Shown piece after piece: positions 55,101-63,856 of a stretch of DNA of 64,000 nt. A model generated the notes under the pieces. The model worked only from the letters and a program-made list of their open reading frames with translations. It was not told the origin of the DNA and searched no databases. The first letter of the stretch is position 1. Each line of letters starts with the position of its first letter. A program made the position numbers and the translations under genes. This DNA comes from a bacterium (GTDB lineage: Bacteria; Myxococcota; UBA727; JAUIJE01). Where the stretch lies: assembly GCA_030431455.1 (NCBI GenBank), contig JAUIJE010000021.1, forward strand, positions 1 through 64,000, given 5' to 3'.

Positions 55101-56744
55101 ATGAGTATGAATAGGAATATTTTGACCGCGGGCGTGCTCTGTGCACTCAGCTTGGGCGTGGTGGTTCACACCGGATGCGCCGCGTACGGTGACGGGGGAG
55201 CCGGCGGGGACGGAGACGGAGACGGGGACGGGGACGGAGACGGGGACTTCTATGGCGACGGAGACGGGGACGGAGACGGAGACGGAGACCCCAACAACCC
55301 CCTCGACCCCGGAGACGGAGACGGGGACGGGGATGGGGATGGGGACGGGGACGAGCCGGAGGAGCCGACCCTGGTGGAGAACGATTGGGTCTCCACCGAC
55401 GAAGAGGTGCTCTCCACTTTTTCCGCCGATGTGGACACCGCGAGCTACAGCCTGACCCGGCGCCGGTTGAACGAGGGTGGCTGGCCGGCCCCGACCGAGG
55501 TGCGGGTCGAAGAGTTCGTCAACTACTTCAACTATGACGACCCGCGCCCGGAGGGCGTCGATCCTTTTGCGGTGACGTTGGACGCGGCCCCGTCGATGTT
55601 CGGCGAGGACGTGCACCTGCTGCGCATCGGGGTGCAGGCCGAGCAGATCGCCGAGGAAGACCGCGACCCGGTCAACCTCGTGTTCCTCGTCGACGTGTCC
55701 GGGTCGATGGCCTGGCAAGACAGCAAGCTCCCGCTGGTCAAGTACACCCTCAAGCAACTGCTCAACAAGCTGCAGCCCACCGACACATTGGGCATCGTGG
55801 TCTACGCGGGCGCCGACGGGGTGGTGCTCGAGCCGACCCCGGTGGAGGACAAGAGCGCGATTCTGGACGCCATCGAAAACATGGAGAGCGGCGGCGGCAC
55901 CAACGGCGAAGCGGGCATCCGCCGCGCGTACGAGCTCGCCGCGGACGCCTACCGCGAGGACGGGGTCAACCGCGTGGTGCTCGCCACCGACGGGGACTTC
56001 AACGTCGGGCTCACCGGCGCGCCCCTCGTCGAGCTCATCGAGCAGTACCGCGACACCGGCGTGTTCTTGAGCATCTTTGGCTACGGCAGCGACAACATCT
56101 CGGATGCCCAACTCGAGAACCTCAGCAACGCGGGCAACGGCAACTACGCGTTCATCGACACCCCCAACGAGGCCCTGCGCGTCACCGGCGAGAAGCTGGT
56201 GAGCACCCTGCAAGTGGTGGCCAAAGACGTGAAGCTCCAGGTCGAGTTCAACCCCGCCGCGGTGTCGCGGTTCCGCTTGATCGGATACGAAAACCGCATC
56301 CTCGCCCACGACGACTTTGACAACGACACCGTCGACGCGGGCGACATCGGGGCCGGGCACCATGTCACAGCATTGTACGAGGTCGAGTTCGCCGAGGGCG
56401 CGCTCCACAAGAGCGACGGGCCCGACGCCCCCGCGGCCGAGCTCATCGCCACCGTCCGCGTACGGCACAAAAAGCCCACCGGGGATGAAAGCCAACTGAA
56501 CGAGTTTGCGTTCGACACCGATCTGGTGGCCGAGACCTTTGACGAGGCCAGCGCCAACCTGCGCTGGGCCGCGGCCGCGGCCGAGTTTGCCGAGATTCTG
56601 CGCCGCTCGATGCACAGCGAAGGCGACCGCTTCGACGACGTGGTCGACGTGGCCCAAGGCGCGCTCGGCGAAGGGGGCCCGACCCGCGACGAGTTCGTCT
56701 CGCTGGTCGAGCTCGCCCGCGACCTGGGCGTGCCCGCGCCGTAG
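55101..56744 (+). CDS. YfbK-like VWA lipoprotein
   Basis: A 547-residue lipoprotein (signal peptide ending VVVHTGC) with a (GD)n linker (about 35-85), a VWF_A N-terminal domain (STDEEVLSTFSADVDTASYSLTRRRL, then VEEFVNYFNYD), a VWA domain with MIDAS DVSGSM at Asp 198, and a C-terminal DUF3520 domain. This is the usual YfbK/YfbS layout found across bacteria; the function is not established. Start 55101 has AAAGG just upstream; 55107 is an alternative ATG. Convergent with the acetyltransferase gene. Confidence 0.88.
   Translation: MSMNRNILTAGVLCALSLGVVVHTGCAAYGDGGAGGDGDGDGDGDGDGDFYGDGDGDGDGDGDPNNPLDPGDGDGDGDGDGDGDEPEEPTLVENDWVSTDEEVLSTFSADVDTASYSLTRRRLNEGGWPAPTEVRVEEFVNYFNYDDPRPEGVDPFAVTLDAAPSMFGEDVHLLRIGVQAEQIAEEDRDPVNLVFLVDVSGSMAWQDSKLPLVKYTLKQLLNKLQPTDTLGIVVYAGADGVVLEPTPVEDKSAILDAIENMESGGGTNGEAGIRRAYELAADAYREDGVNRVVLATDGDFNVGLTGAPLVELIEQYRDTGVFLSIFGYGSDNISDAQLENLSNAGNGNYAFIDTPNEALRVTGEKLVSTLQVVAKDVKLQVEFNPAAVSRFRLIGYENRILAHDDFDNDTVDAGDIGAGHHVTALYEVEFAEGALHKSDGPDAPAAELIATVRVRHKKPTGDESQLNEFAFDTDLVAETFDEASANLRWAAAAAEFAEILRRSMHSEGDRFDDVVDVAQGALGEGGPTRDEFVSLVELARDLGVPAP
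55208..55355 (+). repeat. Hexanucleotide (GACGGN)n arrays coding (GD)n
   Basis: Two arrays of six-base Gly-Asp units separated by a short non-repetitive part (NNPLDP). DNA-level similarity to the 31866-31972 array invites slippage or recombination. Confidence 0.85.
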
Positions 56745-56773
56745 AGACCGGCGAGCGCAAACCCACCAGGGGA

Positions 56774-56822
56774 GATCCGCCTGGCTATGCCCTATTGAAC
56801 GAGGGGCCCGGCCAGGCGGATC
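56774..56822. other. 12-bp inverted repeat at a convergent gene end
   Basis: GATCCGCCTGGC (56774-56785) and GCCAGGCGGATC (56811-56822) pair perfectly around a 25-base loop. The repeat spans the stop of the acetyltransferase gene and lies 30 bases after the VWA gene stop; it may form an RNA 3' end on either strand. No U tract. Confidence 0.55.
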
Positions 56823-57295
56823 ACGTCCCAGTCCACGCCGTCTTTGACGTAGGGCGTGCACCCCGGGGGCCTGCCCCCGAAGGTCTCCGCGGCCTGGACC
56901 CAGAAGGTCTTGGCCGCGCGGTTGGTCCGGCGCACGCGCATCTCCCAGCCCCCGGGGAAGGTCTCGAACAGGGCGTGGGCCGCCTGGGTGCCCACCCCCT
57001 GCCGGCGCGCCCCGCGCACGACAAAAAACTCCGCCACGTCCATCACGTCGGGGGCCGCGGTCACCTGCGAGCCCTGGCGCACGAGGGCAAAGCCGGCGAG
57101 CTGGTCGTGCCAGCGAACAAAAAACGCGTGGTGGTCTTGGTCTGTCCACCACCGGTCGCCGAACGACACGTCGAAGCGACCGTCGGGACCGAGCGCGAGG
57201 GGCATGTGGGCGCTGAAGTCGTGGGCGTACAGCTGCACCAGCCGATCGAGGACCGGGGCCTGCGCGCGCGCGATGGGCTGCAGGGTCGCGGCCAT
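56792..57295 (-). CDS. GNAT family N-acetyltransferase
   Basis: A 167-residue acetyltransferase. The acetyl-CoA binding motif is RGARRQGVGTQAAHALFE (R-x-x-G-x-G), preceded by AEFFVVRG and followed by VRRTNRAAKTFWVQAAE, the usual N-x-x-A-x-x-F pattern. The ATG at 57295 shares its A with the stop of the upstream lipoprotein gene, so they are coupled; longer in-frame starts are inside that gene. Substrate unknown. Confidence 0.85.
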   Translation of the reverse strand: MAATLQPIARAQAPVLDRLVQLYAHDFSAHMPLALGPDGRFDVSFGDRWWTDQDHHAFFVRWHDQLAGFALVRQGSQVTAAPDVMDVAEFFVVRGARRQGVGTQAAHALFETFPGGWEMRVRRTNRAAKTFWVQAAETFGGRPPGCTPYVKDGVDWDVIRLAGPLVQ

Positions 57296-59059
57296 CAGCG
57301 CCCGGCGCGGGTCTGGTCGACGACGATCGGACCCGCGGGGAGGGGCGTGCCCGCGTAGCGTTGGTTTTGTGGGAAATGGGCCACGAGCAAGATCACCTCC
57401 CGGCTCCAGGCGAGCTCTTCGTGGCGCTCCACCGCCACCGCCAACGAAATGTACACCGCGGGGGCGTCCAAAAGCTCCTCCGGCCACGCGATGTCGTCCA
57501 GGGTGCGCGGGTAGATCGCCCACATCATCATGCCGTTTTGGTACTGGCTGACCGCGAACTTCCCGAGTTCGTCGATGGCATCGCCCGCGGTCATCGCCCC
57601 GCTATCCACTTTTTGCGCCAGCGACTGCGCGGTCTTGTCCACCAAGGGCATGACCCCGGGCGGCCGCTTGAACTTCCGGCGCGCGGTGGTCAACGACGTG
57701 AACGCCTTTTTGCTGTCCGCTTCGATGGAGTGCCCGTCGAACCGGTCCCAGCCGCCGGCGAGCAGAAAGTGGCGCTCCCCGGCCGTGGTCTCGCCCACCG
57801 CGAGCAGGTCGTATTCGGGGTTCAACAGGGTGAAGCGGCCCTCGGGCCACGCCAGCGCGGTGGCCATGAGGTCGGCGATGTCGTCCTCGCCGTAGGTCGT
57901 GACCCAATCCACCGAGCCGTTCACCACCGGGGCCTCGATGTCCCACCCGGCCAAAAACCCCATCATCACCTTCTCCGCCCGCTCCTTGTCGTCGTCGACC
58001 AAGGCCTTCATGAGGTGGGGGCTGAGCCGGTGGGCCATGTCGCTTTGGCTGGACACCGCCTCCACCTTGCCCACCCCCGCTTTTCCCCGCACCACGTTGA
58101 GGGCGTCCACGAATTGCAGCGCAAACTGGTCGGGGTCTTTGGCCCGCGGCGCGCTGGGCACGTAGTCGGTGCGCTGGTACTTGGTGGGCGCCTGACCGGA
58201 CGGCCGCAGCAAGAGGTTGACCACCCCGTCGCCGATCATGCGGCCCTTTTCAAACCCGCTGACCACCATCCACGCGGTGGCGTCGGTGGCGGTCACCGGA
58301 CAGCTCATCTCGAACTGTGGCAAGCGGACGTCGGGGTTCTTTTCGCAACGGGCGACCCCAAACGGCCCTTGGTTGACCATGCCGCGCACCACCTCGTAGG
58401 GCTTTTGCACCCGCCCCCGGACCACCACCTTGCCGTCGGGCCCCGGGACCGGGGCGAAGGGCTCGATGGTGTCCGCCATGTTGGTGCGCGCCACGATCAC
58501 GGTGAACTTCGCCGCCACCCGCACCGCCGCGACCCCCACCTGGCCCTGCGCGGGGATCGCCCCCTCGAGCATCTGGCGCAGGTCGTCTTGGTACTGGGCC
58601 ACGAGCTTGTCGTCGTCGAGCGCCTCGACGCCGTCGACCCACCACGACGCAAACCCGCCGTGGTTGACCGGGCTGCCGCACGCGCCAAACAAGAAGCGTT
58701 GCATGCGCTGGTCGGGGTAGGTCCCCGTCGTGCCCACCACCTGGGCGATCTGCTCGGCCACACAAGACAGCGCGGCGGTGACCGTGACCTGCCGGCCTTG
58801 CAGCACCGCGGTCGCCAGCGGGGCCAGCGGTCCGCGCACCGGCACCGGCACGTGGCCAATTTGGGCGGGCACGGTGCCCACCAAGTCCCAGTTGTCCGTC
58901 GAGAACCGCTTGTCCTCCTCGACCAGCGCCACCGGGGCGGCGGCGAGAGCGGCGATCTCATCGCGGGGGGGGGAACTGATCGTCCGGGGTGGTGGCGCAA
59001 CCGGCCGCGAGGCCCACGGCAAAGACGGGAAGGAGTGAAAAGACTGAATTGCGTGTCAT
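57295..59059 (-). CDS. Large lipoprotein gene, frame broken at a C9 tract
   Basis: Two frames make one protein. From ATG 59059 a lipoprotein signal reads MTRNSVFSLLPVFAVGLAAGC, then ATTPDDQFPPPR and a stop just behind a run of nine C (58965-58973). The following frame is open for about 560 residues (DEIAALAAAPVALVEEDKRF onward) and lacks its own signal; with eight C the two join exactly. The body is predicted alpha/beta without recognised motif; few Cys (four). Either a sequencing error, a recent mutation or phase variation. Coupled to the downstream acetyltransferase gene. Confidence 0.7.
58965..58973 (-). repeat. Homopolymeric C9 tract (G9 on plus strand) inside a lipoprotein gene
   Basis: Nine identical bases 31 codons after the start codon, exactly where the reading frame breaks. 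One base less would restore the full protein. Location just behind the signal peptide is typical of contingency loci. Confidence 0.8.
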
Positions 59060-59325
59060 GCGATTCCAAATACCCGGGAGGACGCAGAACGAAAATCTCA
59101 GACTCGCTTTTGTGCGTTTTGCGCCAGGGACTGGATGGGCCGGTGGTTTGCGCGTTTTTGTCCCGTTTCAGCCGGTCTTACATCGTTCGTACAGTCCTGT
59201 TTTGACGAACAAAACTATTTGGTCTCATCGGACAGTCGGCGGATAGCGGCCGACATGTTGAGTCTGATTATCATCTTCATGTGGGACGAAGCCGGGGAGG
59301 CGGTGCCCACGAGGGGAGAAAAACG

Positions 59326-59472
59326 ATGGAAAAGCTTTGGAAAACAGCAGGTTACCTGCTGGTTTTGGTGGCCTCGTCCGCGCTCGCGCTGGTCGGGTTG
59401 GCGTCTTGCGATGAGCGCTGGCCCGACCGGCCGCCCGCGGTGGCCCACACCCGGGGAATGCCGCCGGCCTGA
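59326..59472 (+). CDS. Small lipoprotein (48 residues)
   Basis: ATG at 59326 follows GAGGGGAGAAAAACG, a good ribosome-binding site. The product MEKLWKTAGYLLVLVASS... has a lipobox LVGLASC with Cys 28 and a 20-residue mature tail rich in Pro and Arg. Entericidin-like in size, but no sequence family can be claimed. Confidence 0.6.
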   Translation: MEKLWKTAGYLLVLVASSALALVGLASCDERWPDRPPAVAHTRGMPPA

Positions 59473-59531
59473 CCGCGGCGGTTCGCGCCGCCTCATGTCA
59501 CTGCACAAAACCTCACACGAACGGCTTCCTC

Positions 59532-60728
59532 ATGTTCTTTTGCGCCGCGCGCCTGCGCCCCGTGACCACCTGCGCCCTGCTCACGGTGGTGTCCGCCTGT
59601 GTCCCCGGGGTGCCGAGCCCCTCTTCCCCCGAAAGCCCCCGGCCCGACCCGGGCGCCCCCCCCGACATCGACCTGTGCGACCTCGAGGACGAGCGCCCCG
59701 ACATCAAGGCGTTGCTCGATGCCTACCGCGCCGCGTTCGGCGACGAGCCCTGCGACGGGGACGGGCCCGAACCCGACGACGACCTCGAGGACTGCGACAT
59801 CGTGCCCCTCCCGGGGGGCGCCCTGGAGGTGCGGTGCCCGGGCCAGCCGCCGTTTGTCATCCCCGGGGACGACGACGATGGCGCCGAAGAGCCCGAGCCC
59901 GAGCCCGAGGGTGAGCCCGAGCCCGATCCGGCGCCCCCGTCCTGTTTCGCGTTGCCCTACGACGGGCAGATCATCGACTGCTATGCCCTGTTGTCCGCGG
60001 CGCAATACTGCGATTCGGTGTACAGCGAACCATCGTCGCCCAACTACAGCCTCGTCGGCGCCTGCGGACAGTGCAACGCCGTTTTCTATTCGCCCCCCGA
60101 AGGGGTGGATTGTTTCGCCGAGCTCGACTGCATCAACACCCCGGACCTGTGCGGCGGCGAGGTCGAACCCGAGCCCGAACCCGGCGACGCCCCCGCGCTC
60201 TACACCGCGATCCAAACATTGCCCGCGGCCACCATCCCCCTCGACAGCGTCGAGATGGCCGGTCCCCTCGGCGACCGCACCCCCGAAGGCGCGGTGGTGA
60301 CGGGGGCCTACGGGGGCCTGGTGCTCGGGGAGCTCGGCTTCGCCCTGGGACAAAACGACACCCTTGGCTATGCCCAATTGCTCGTGCTCATCGCCCACCC
60401 GCCGCCGGCCGACCCGCTCGCGCCGTTCAACATCGTGCACGTCGACGCCGCCCCCAACGACGCGCTCTGGCTCGCGGTGGACGCGTTCTTGGCCGCCCAC
60501 CCGGGCCCCGCCCTCGCGCCCACCGCCGCCACCGCGCTCAGCCGGGCGGCGATCTGGGATCAGGGCTTTGTCGAGGTGCCGTTCGAACACCTGGTCATCC
60601 ACGTCGCGCCCCTGGTCGCCGATGACTACGCCAGCGTGACCTACGAACTCGCCTACGTGGCGTGGTCGAGCGCCTGGCCCGGCCAGCCCCAGCACGGCAA
60701 GCTCCGGATGACGGTGGCCCTGGACTGA
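59532..60728 (+). CDS. Lipoprotein with Cys-motif domain, unknown function
   Basis: A 398-residue lipoprotein (signal MFFCAARLRPVTTCALLTVV, lipobox VSAC). After acidic Pro-Glu linkers comes a cysteine domain at about 138-200 (SCFALPYDGQIIDCYALLSA ... GACGQCNAVFYSPPEGVDC) that is clearly related to the C-terminal domain of the next gene. A C-terminal domain of about 170 residues (ALYTAIQTLPAATIPLDSVE onward, ending LRMTVALD) is beta-rich and unrecognised. It follows the 48-residue lipoprotein by 59 bases. Confidence 0.7.
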   Translation: MFFCAARLRPVTTCALLTVVSACVPGVPSPSSPESPRPDPGAPPDIDLCDLEDERPDIKALLDAYRAAFGDEPCDGDGPEPDDDLEDCDIVPLPGGALEVRCPGQPPFVIPGDDDDGAEEPEPEPEGEPEPDPAPPSCFALPYDGQIIDCYALLSAAQYCDSVYSEPSSPNYSLVGACGQCNAVFYSPPEGVDCFAELDCINTPDLCGGEVEPEPEPGDAPALYTAIQTLPAATIPLDSVEMAGPLGDRTPEGAVVTGAYGGLVLGELGFALGQNDTLGYAQLLVLIAHPPPADPLAPFNIVHVDAAPNDALWLAVDAFLAAHPGPALAPTAATALSRAAIWDQGFVEVPFEHLVIHVAPLVADDYASVTYELAYVAWSSAWPGQPQHGKLRMTVALD

Positions 60729-60788
60729 CAAGACCCAGACCGGGCCGCGGGGGCAGCGCAACCGCGCCCGGCCGGGTATCATCGAGCC

Positions 60789-61319
60789 ATGAGGGCGCGC
60801 CGCCTCCTGCTTGTCTTCGCCGTGGCCGGGGCCGTGGCCGCGCAGGCCGGGTGCGAACAATCGAGCCCGGCGCGGTTTCGGCTCTGTGCGCTGCTGATCA
60901 AGCCCGACCAGCCCCTCGACGACGTCGTCAAGAAGCAGGAGGAGCTGCGCCGCGCGGGCCTGTGCCCGACCCACGGCGACGGCCCGGGGCCGGAGCCCAC
61001 GCCCCTGCCCCCCGAGCCCGAGCCGCTTCCGCCCCCGCCGCCCCCCGAGCCCGAGCCCGTGGCCGAGCCCGAGCCCGTGCCCGAGCCCGAACCCGACGTC
61101 GCCCCGCCCACCGACGGCGGCGTGCCCACCGACTGCACCGAGGTCGTCACCGACGCGGGCTTTGTCGTCGACTGCGACGTGGCCCTGTCCGCGGAGAACT
61201 GGTGCGCCACCGTCTACCCCGACGGGCCGGACCCGGCGTTCGACACGCTCATCGCCTGCGGCGGCTGCGACGAGCGCTACTACGAGCTGCCGTCCGACGA
61301 GCTCGAGTGCCTGCAATAG
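60789..61319 (+). CDS. Small lipoprotein with Pro-Glu linker and Cys domain
   Basis: A 176-residue lipoprotein: signal MRARRLLLVFAVAGAVAAQ with lipobox AQAGC, a short charged helix region, a long PEPEP linker (about 60-105), and a C-terminal domain of about 65 residues with six Cys (DCTEVV, VDCDVALSAENWCATVYP, ACGGCDERYYELPSDELEC). The same Cys spacing is found in the middle of the upstream gene product, so this is a shared, perhaps repeat-mobile, domain. Function unknown. Confidence 0.7.
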   Translation: MRARRLLLVFAVAGAVAAQAGCEQSSPARFRLCALLIKPDQPLDDVVKKQEELRRAGLCPTHGDGPGPEPTPLPPEPEPLPPPPPPEPEPVAEPEPVPEPEPDVAPPTDGGVPTDCTEVVTDAGFVVDCDVALSAENWCATVYPDGPDPAFDTLIACGGCDERYYELPSDELECLQ

Positions 61320-61444
61320 CCCGCGCCCACGGCGCCGGGGCGCGCTGACCAGGCGGTTCTCAACGAATCAGGACGAGACAGCCAAGCCCCCCGGTCCGGT
61401 CGGGGGCCGGGCCCGGCTACGCTTTTTGCTGGGGTCTCTTTTCT

Positions 61445-62965
61445 ATGTCGTTTCGCATCACGTTTGCTGGGGGCCAGCTCACCGTCGAGGACCACGCCGG
61501 GCAGCGGCCCGCGGTCACGATCTCGACCCTCGATCACAGCCTGCTGGTCGAGGGCCCCGACGCGACCACCCAGCTGTACGGCGCCACCCGTGGCGGGCTC
61601 GATGCCCTGCTCCAAGACGTGGGCCGCGCCACCGCGACCACCACCGACGCCACCGACGTGCAGCTGCGCAACGCGGTCCACAACCTCCTGCGCCAAAACG
61701 CCAACCGCTCGGGCAAACGCCGGGCCGCGGTGGACCGCGACGTGTTCCGCCTGCACCCCACGCCGTTGGTGTTCGCGCGGCCGTTTCTCTATTCGCGTTA
61801 CCTCGCCGACGACGCCGAACGGTTCTGGCCCTGCCGGGTGGCGCTGGCCCGCGCGGAGGAAGACCTGCCCGGCCGGCGCGACGTCGAGTTTGAGGCCGCG
61901 CTGGTCGAGACCTTGGCGGGGTGGCGCCGGCTCTACACCCGGGCCGGGGCCAAAAAGAAGGCCATCAACCGGTCGCTGGCGGAGTTCGGCGAGACCGCCT
62001 CTGCAGACGCATTGTGGGGCCTGACCCGCACCGCTCTGCCCCAAAAGGTCCCGAGCAAGCTGCATCTCGAGGTCATCGGGGCCTTGGGCGTGATCTACCC
62101 CGACCCCGCCCACACCTTGCCCATCATCGAGCGCCTGCTCGGCGAGACCCCGCGCGCCCTCGGCGAAGCGGTGGTGGACATCGACGAGCGCCGGCTCGGC
62201 CTGCGGGGGTTGCACCCCGTGCACCGCCTCGCCCACCTCGTGGGCCTTGCCCGCCCCGAAGGCAAGGTGGCGGTCGCGACCTTGGTCAAGCAAGGCCTCG
62301 AAGGCTGGTTCGGCCTGCTCGGTCTCGAAGCCCCCATGGTCAAACCCCCGATCCCCCTGCCCAAGGTCCGCGCCATCCGCTTCATCGACAACCTGGGCGG
62401 CCTCATCCAAGAGGGCGACACCATGCAACATTGTGTCGCCCGCTATCACCTGTTTGGTTTGTCGGGGACCTCGTACTTCTTCCACATCGACGGCCCCGGC
62501 GGGGGCGCCACCGCCGAGGTCACCCACGAGGGGCGCGTGCTCGAGGTGCAAGGCCCACAGAACCGCCGCAACACCACCGTGCCCCGGGCCGTGCGCCACC
62601 TCCGGCGCTGGGCGCGGGGCCTGTGGGTCAACGGCCTCGACAAGACCCAGCCGGTGGCCCCGCCGGGCTTTGTCGCCCCGCGCGGACACCGCGTGCTCCG
62701 CACCTGGGAAGACGCCTACGCGGCCTACGCCGCGGTGTGCCGGGTCCGGCCCGACGACGACGGCGCGCTGTGCATGTGGTTTCGCCGGCAGTGCCAGCTG
62801 GCGCAGTCCGGTCACCGCCAAGCCCTGGTGCAGTCCCGGGGCCTCGATCAGCAACACGAGGTGTGGCTCGTCGACCGCTACGGCCGCCGGCTCGAACACG
62901 CGCTCAAGGCCCCGGTGCCGGGGCGGCTGCTCACAGATTGGATCGAGTGGGACCGGGCGGCCTGA
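61445..62965 (+). CDS. PcfJ-like domain protein
   Basis: A 506-residue soluble protein. Residues about 310-370 carry the PcfJ-type motif LIQEGDTMQHCVARY followed by GTSYFFHIDGPGGGATAEV, seen in plasmid- and phage-linked PcfJ proteins of unknown function. The N-terminal 300 residues and the C-terminal 130 residues are unassigned; a charged segment TLAGWRRLYTRAGAKKKAIN is notable. No mobile-element signature flanks it. The ATG at 61445 is the first in the frame. The role is unknown. Confidence 0.75.
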   Translation: MSFRITFAGGQLTVEDHAGQRPAVTISTLDHSLLVEGPDATTQLYGATRGGLDALLQDVGRATATTTDATDVQLRNAVHNLLRQNANRSGKRRAAVDRDVFRLHPTPLVFARPFLYSRYLADDAERFWPCRVALARAEEDLPGRRDVEFEAALVETLAGWRRLYTRAGAKKKAINRSLAEFGETASADALWGLTRTALPQKVPSKLHLEVIGALGVIYPDPAHTLPIIERLLGETPRALGEAVVDIDERRLGLRGLHPVHRLAHLVGLARPEGKVAVATLVKQGLEGWFGLLGLEAPMVKPPIPLPKVRAIRFIDNLGGLIQEGDTMQHCVARYHLFGLSGTSYFFHIDGPGGGATAEVTHEGRVLEVQGPQNRRNTTVPRAVRHLRRWARGLWVNGLDKTQPVAPPGFVAPRGHRVLRTWEDAYAAYAAVCRVRPDDDGALCMWFRRQCQLAQSGHRQALVQSRGLDQQHEVWLVDRYGRRLEHALKAPVPGRLLTDWIEWDRAA

Positions 62966-62974
62966 GCGCCGCGG

Positions 62975-63487
62975 TCAGCGCAGGGTGCCGTCGATGACGA
63001 AGCTGCCGCGCACGGTGCCGCCCCCGGCGATCTCGGCCACGAAGGTGCCGGAGATGGGGTCGCTCACGGAATCAAAAATCACGGTCCCGCCCACCACGTC
63101 GAAGTACTCGGGGTCGGTGGCGTGCACGATGCGCCGGCCGCCCTCGATGATCTCCACCAGGTCGCCCTGGCTCAGCTCGAGGTAGATGCCGCTGCCCTTG
63201 GCCGCGCCTTCGCCCACCAGGGGCACGGGCACGCCGGGCTCGACGTGGGTCTCGGCGGGGATGACCATCACCACGGTGCGCATGGTCTCGCCGTTGTCCT
63301 CGGCGAACACGATGGTGGCCTCGCCCGAGTGGGCCGCCACCCGCAGCTCGGGGTTGTCGTCCCGGACCTCGAAGGTCTCGCCCAACACATCGCCTTCCAC
63401 CACCGCGGGGGAGCCGCAGCCCACGCCCAGCGCGACCAAGGTGATCGCCGCGAACGAAGCCAAGTGTTTGATTTGAAAGCGAAACAT
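62975..63487 (-). CDS. Small beta-rich lipoprotein, unknown function
   Basis: A 170-residue lipoprotein (signal MFRFQIKHLASFAAITLVAL, lipobox LGVGC) with a beta-sandwich-like body (GEATIVFAEDNGETMRTVVM and ISGTFVAEIAGGGTVRGSFV). ATG at 63487 is chosen; a GTG four codons upstream is possible. A 14-bp palindrome lies 17 bases upstream of the start. No family recognised. Confidence 0.68.
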   Translation of the reverse strand: MFRFQIKHLASFAAITLVALGVGCGSPAVVEGDVLGETFEVRDDNPELRVAAHSGEATIVFAEDNGETMRTVVMVIPAETHVEPGVPVPLVGEGAAKGSGIYLELSQGDLVEIIEGGRRIVHATDPEYFDVVGGTVIFDSVSDPISGTFVAEIAGGGTVRGSFVIDGTLR

Positions 63488-63503
63488 TGCGAAACCCACT
63501 TTG

Positions 63504-63531
63504 TCCTACATGTAGGATGCATGACCTACAT
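63504..63531. promoter_or_regulatory. Palindromic CCTACAT array, likely operator
   Basis: A perfect 14-bp palindrome TCCTACATGTAGGA (63504-63517) plus a third CCTACAT half-site at 63525-63531, so three half-sites in 27 bases. It lies 17-44 bases before the start of the leftward lipoprotein gene, in a position suited for transcriptional control. Confidence 0.55.
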
Positions 63532-63660
63532 CTGACTACTGCGCAGCACAACCCCTAAAATCGTCGTTCTGCGTGTTCTCGCCACTGAAACGGCAGGGAC
63601 GAGGCGGTGGACGGTGCGTCCGGTCACCCCCGGTCCGGGGGTTCGGCTATGGTCCGGCCG

Positions 63661-63849
63661 ATGCGCAGATGGCTGCGGCTTTGGGCATGTTCGGTGGGGC
63701 TCTTGCTCGGCCCCGGCTGCAGCTGCGGCGTGACCCTGGTCATCGAGGACGCCGGAGATCTGCCCACCGACGCCGGGACCGCGGACGCGGGCGCCCTGGA
63801 CGCGGGGGGCGCAGACGCCGGCAGCGTGGACGCCGCGGACGCCGGCTAG
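63661..63849 (+). CDS. Small lipoprotein with D-A-G repeats
   Basis: A 62-residue lipoprotein: signal MRRWLRLWACSVGLLLGPGC with the lipidated Cys at about 20, then VTLVIEDAGD and a short DAG-repeat tail (TADAGALDAGGADAG). It reads like the N-terminal part of the larger DAG-linker proteins and may be a stand-alone or truncated copy. Start could be 63649 instead. Confidence 0.55.
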   Translation: MRRWLRLWACSVGLLLGPGCSCGVTLVIEDAGDLPTDAGTADAGALDAGGADAGSVDAADAG

Positions 63850-63856
63850 ACCAAGC

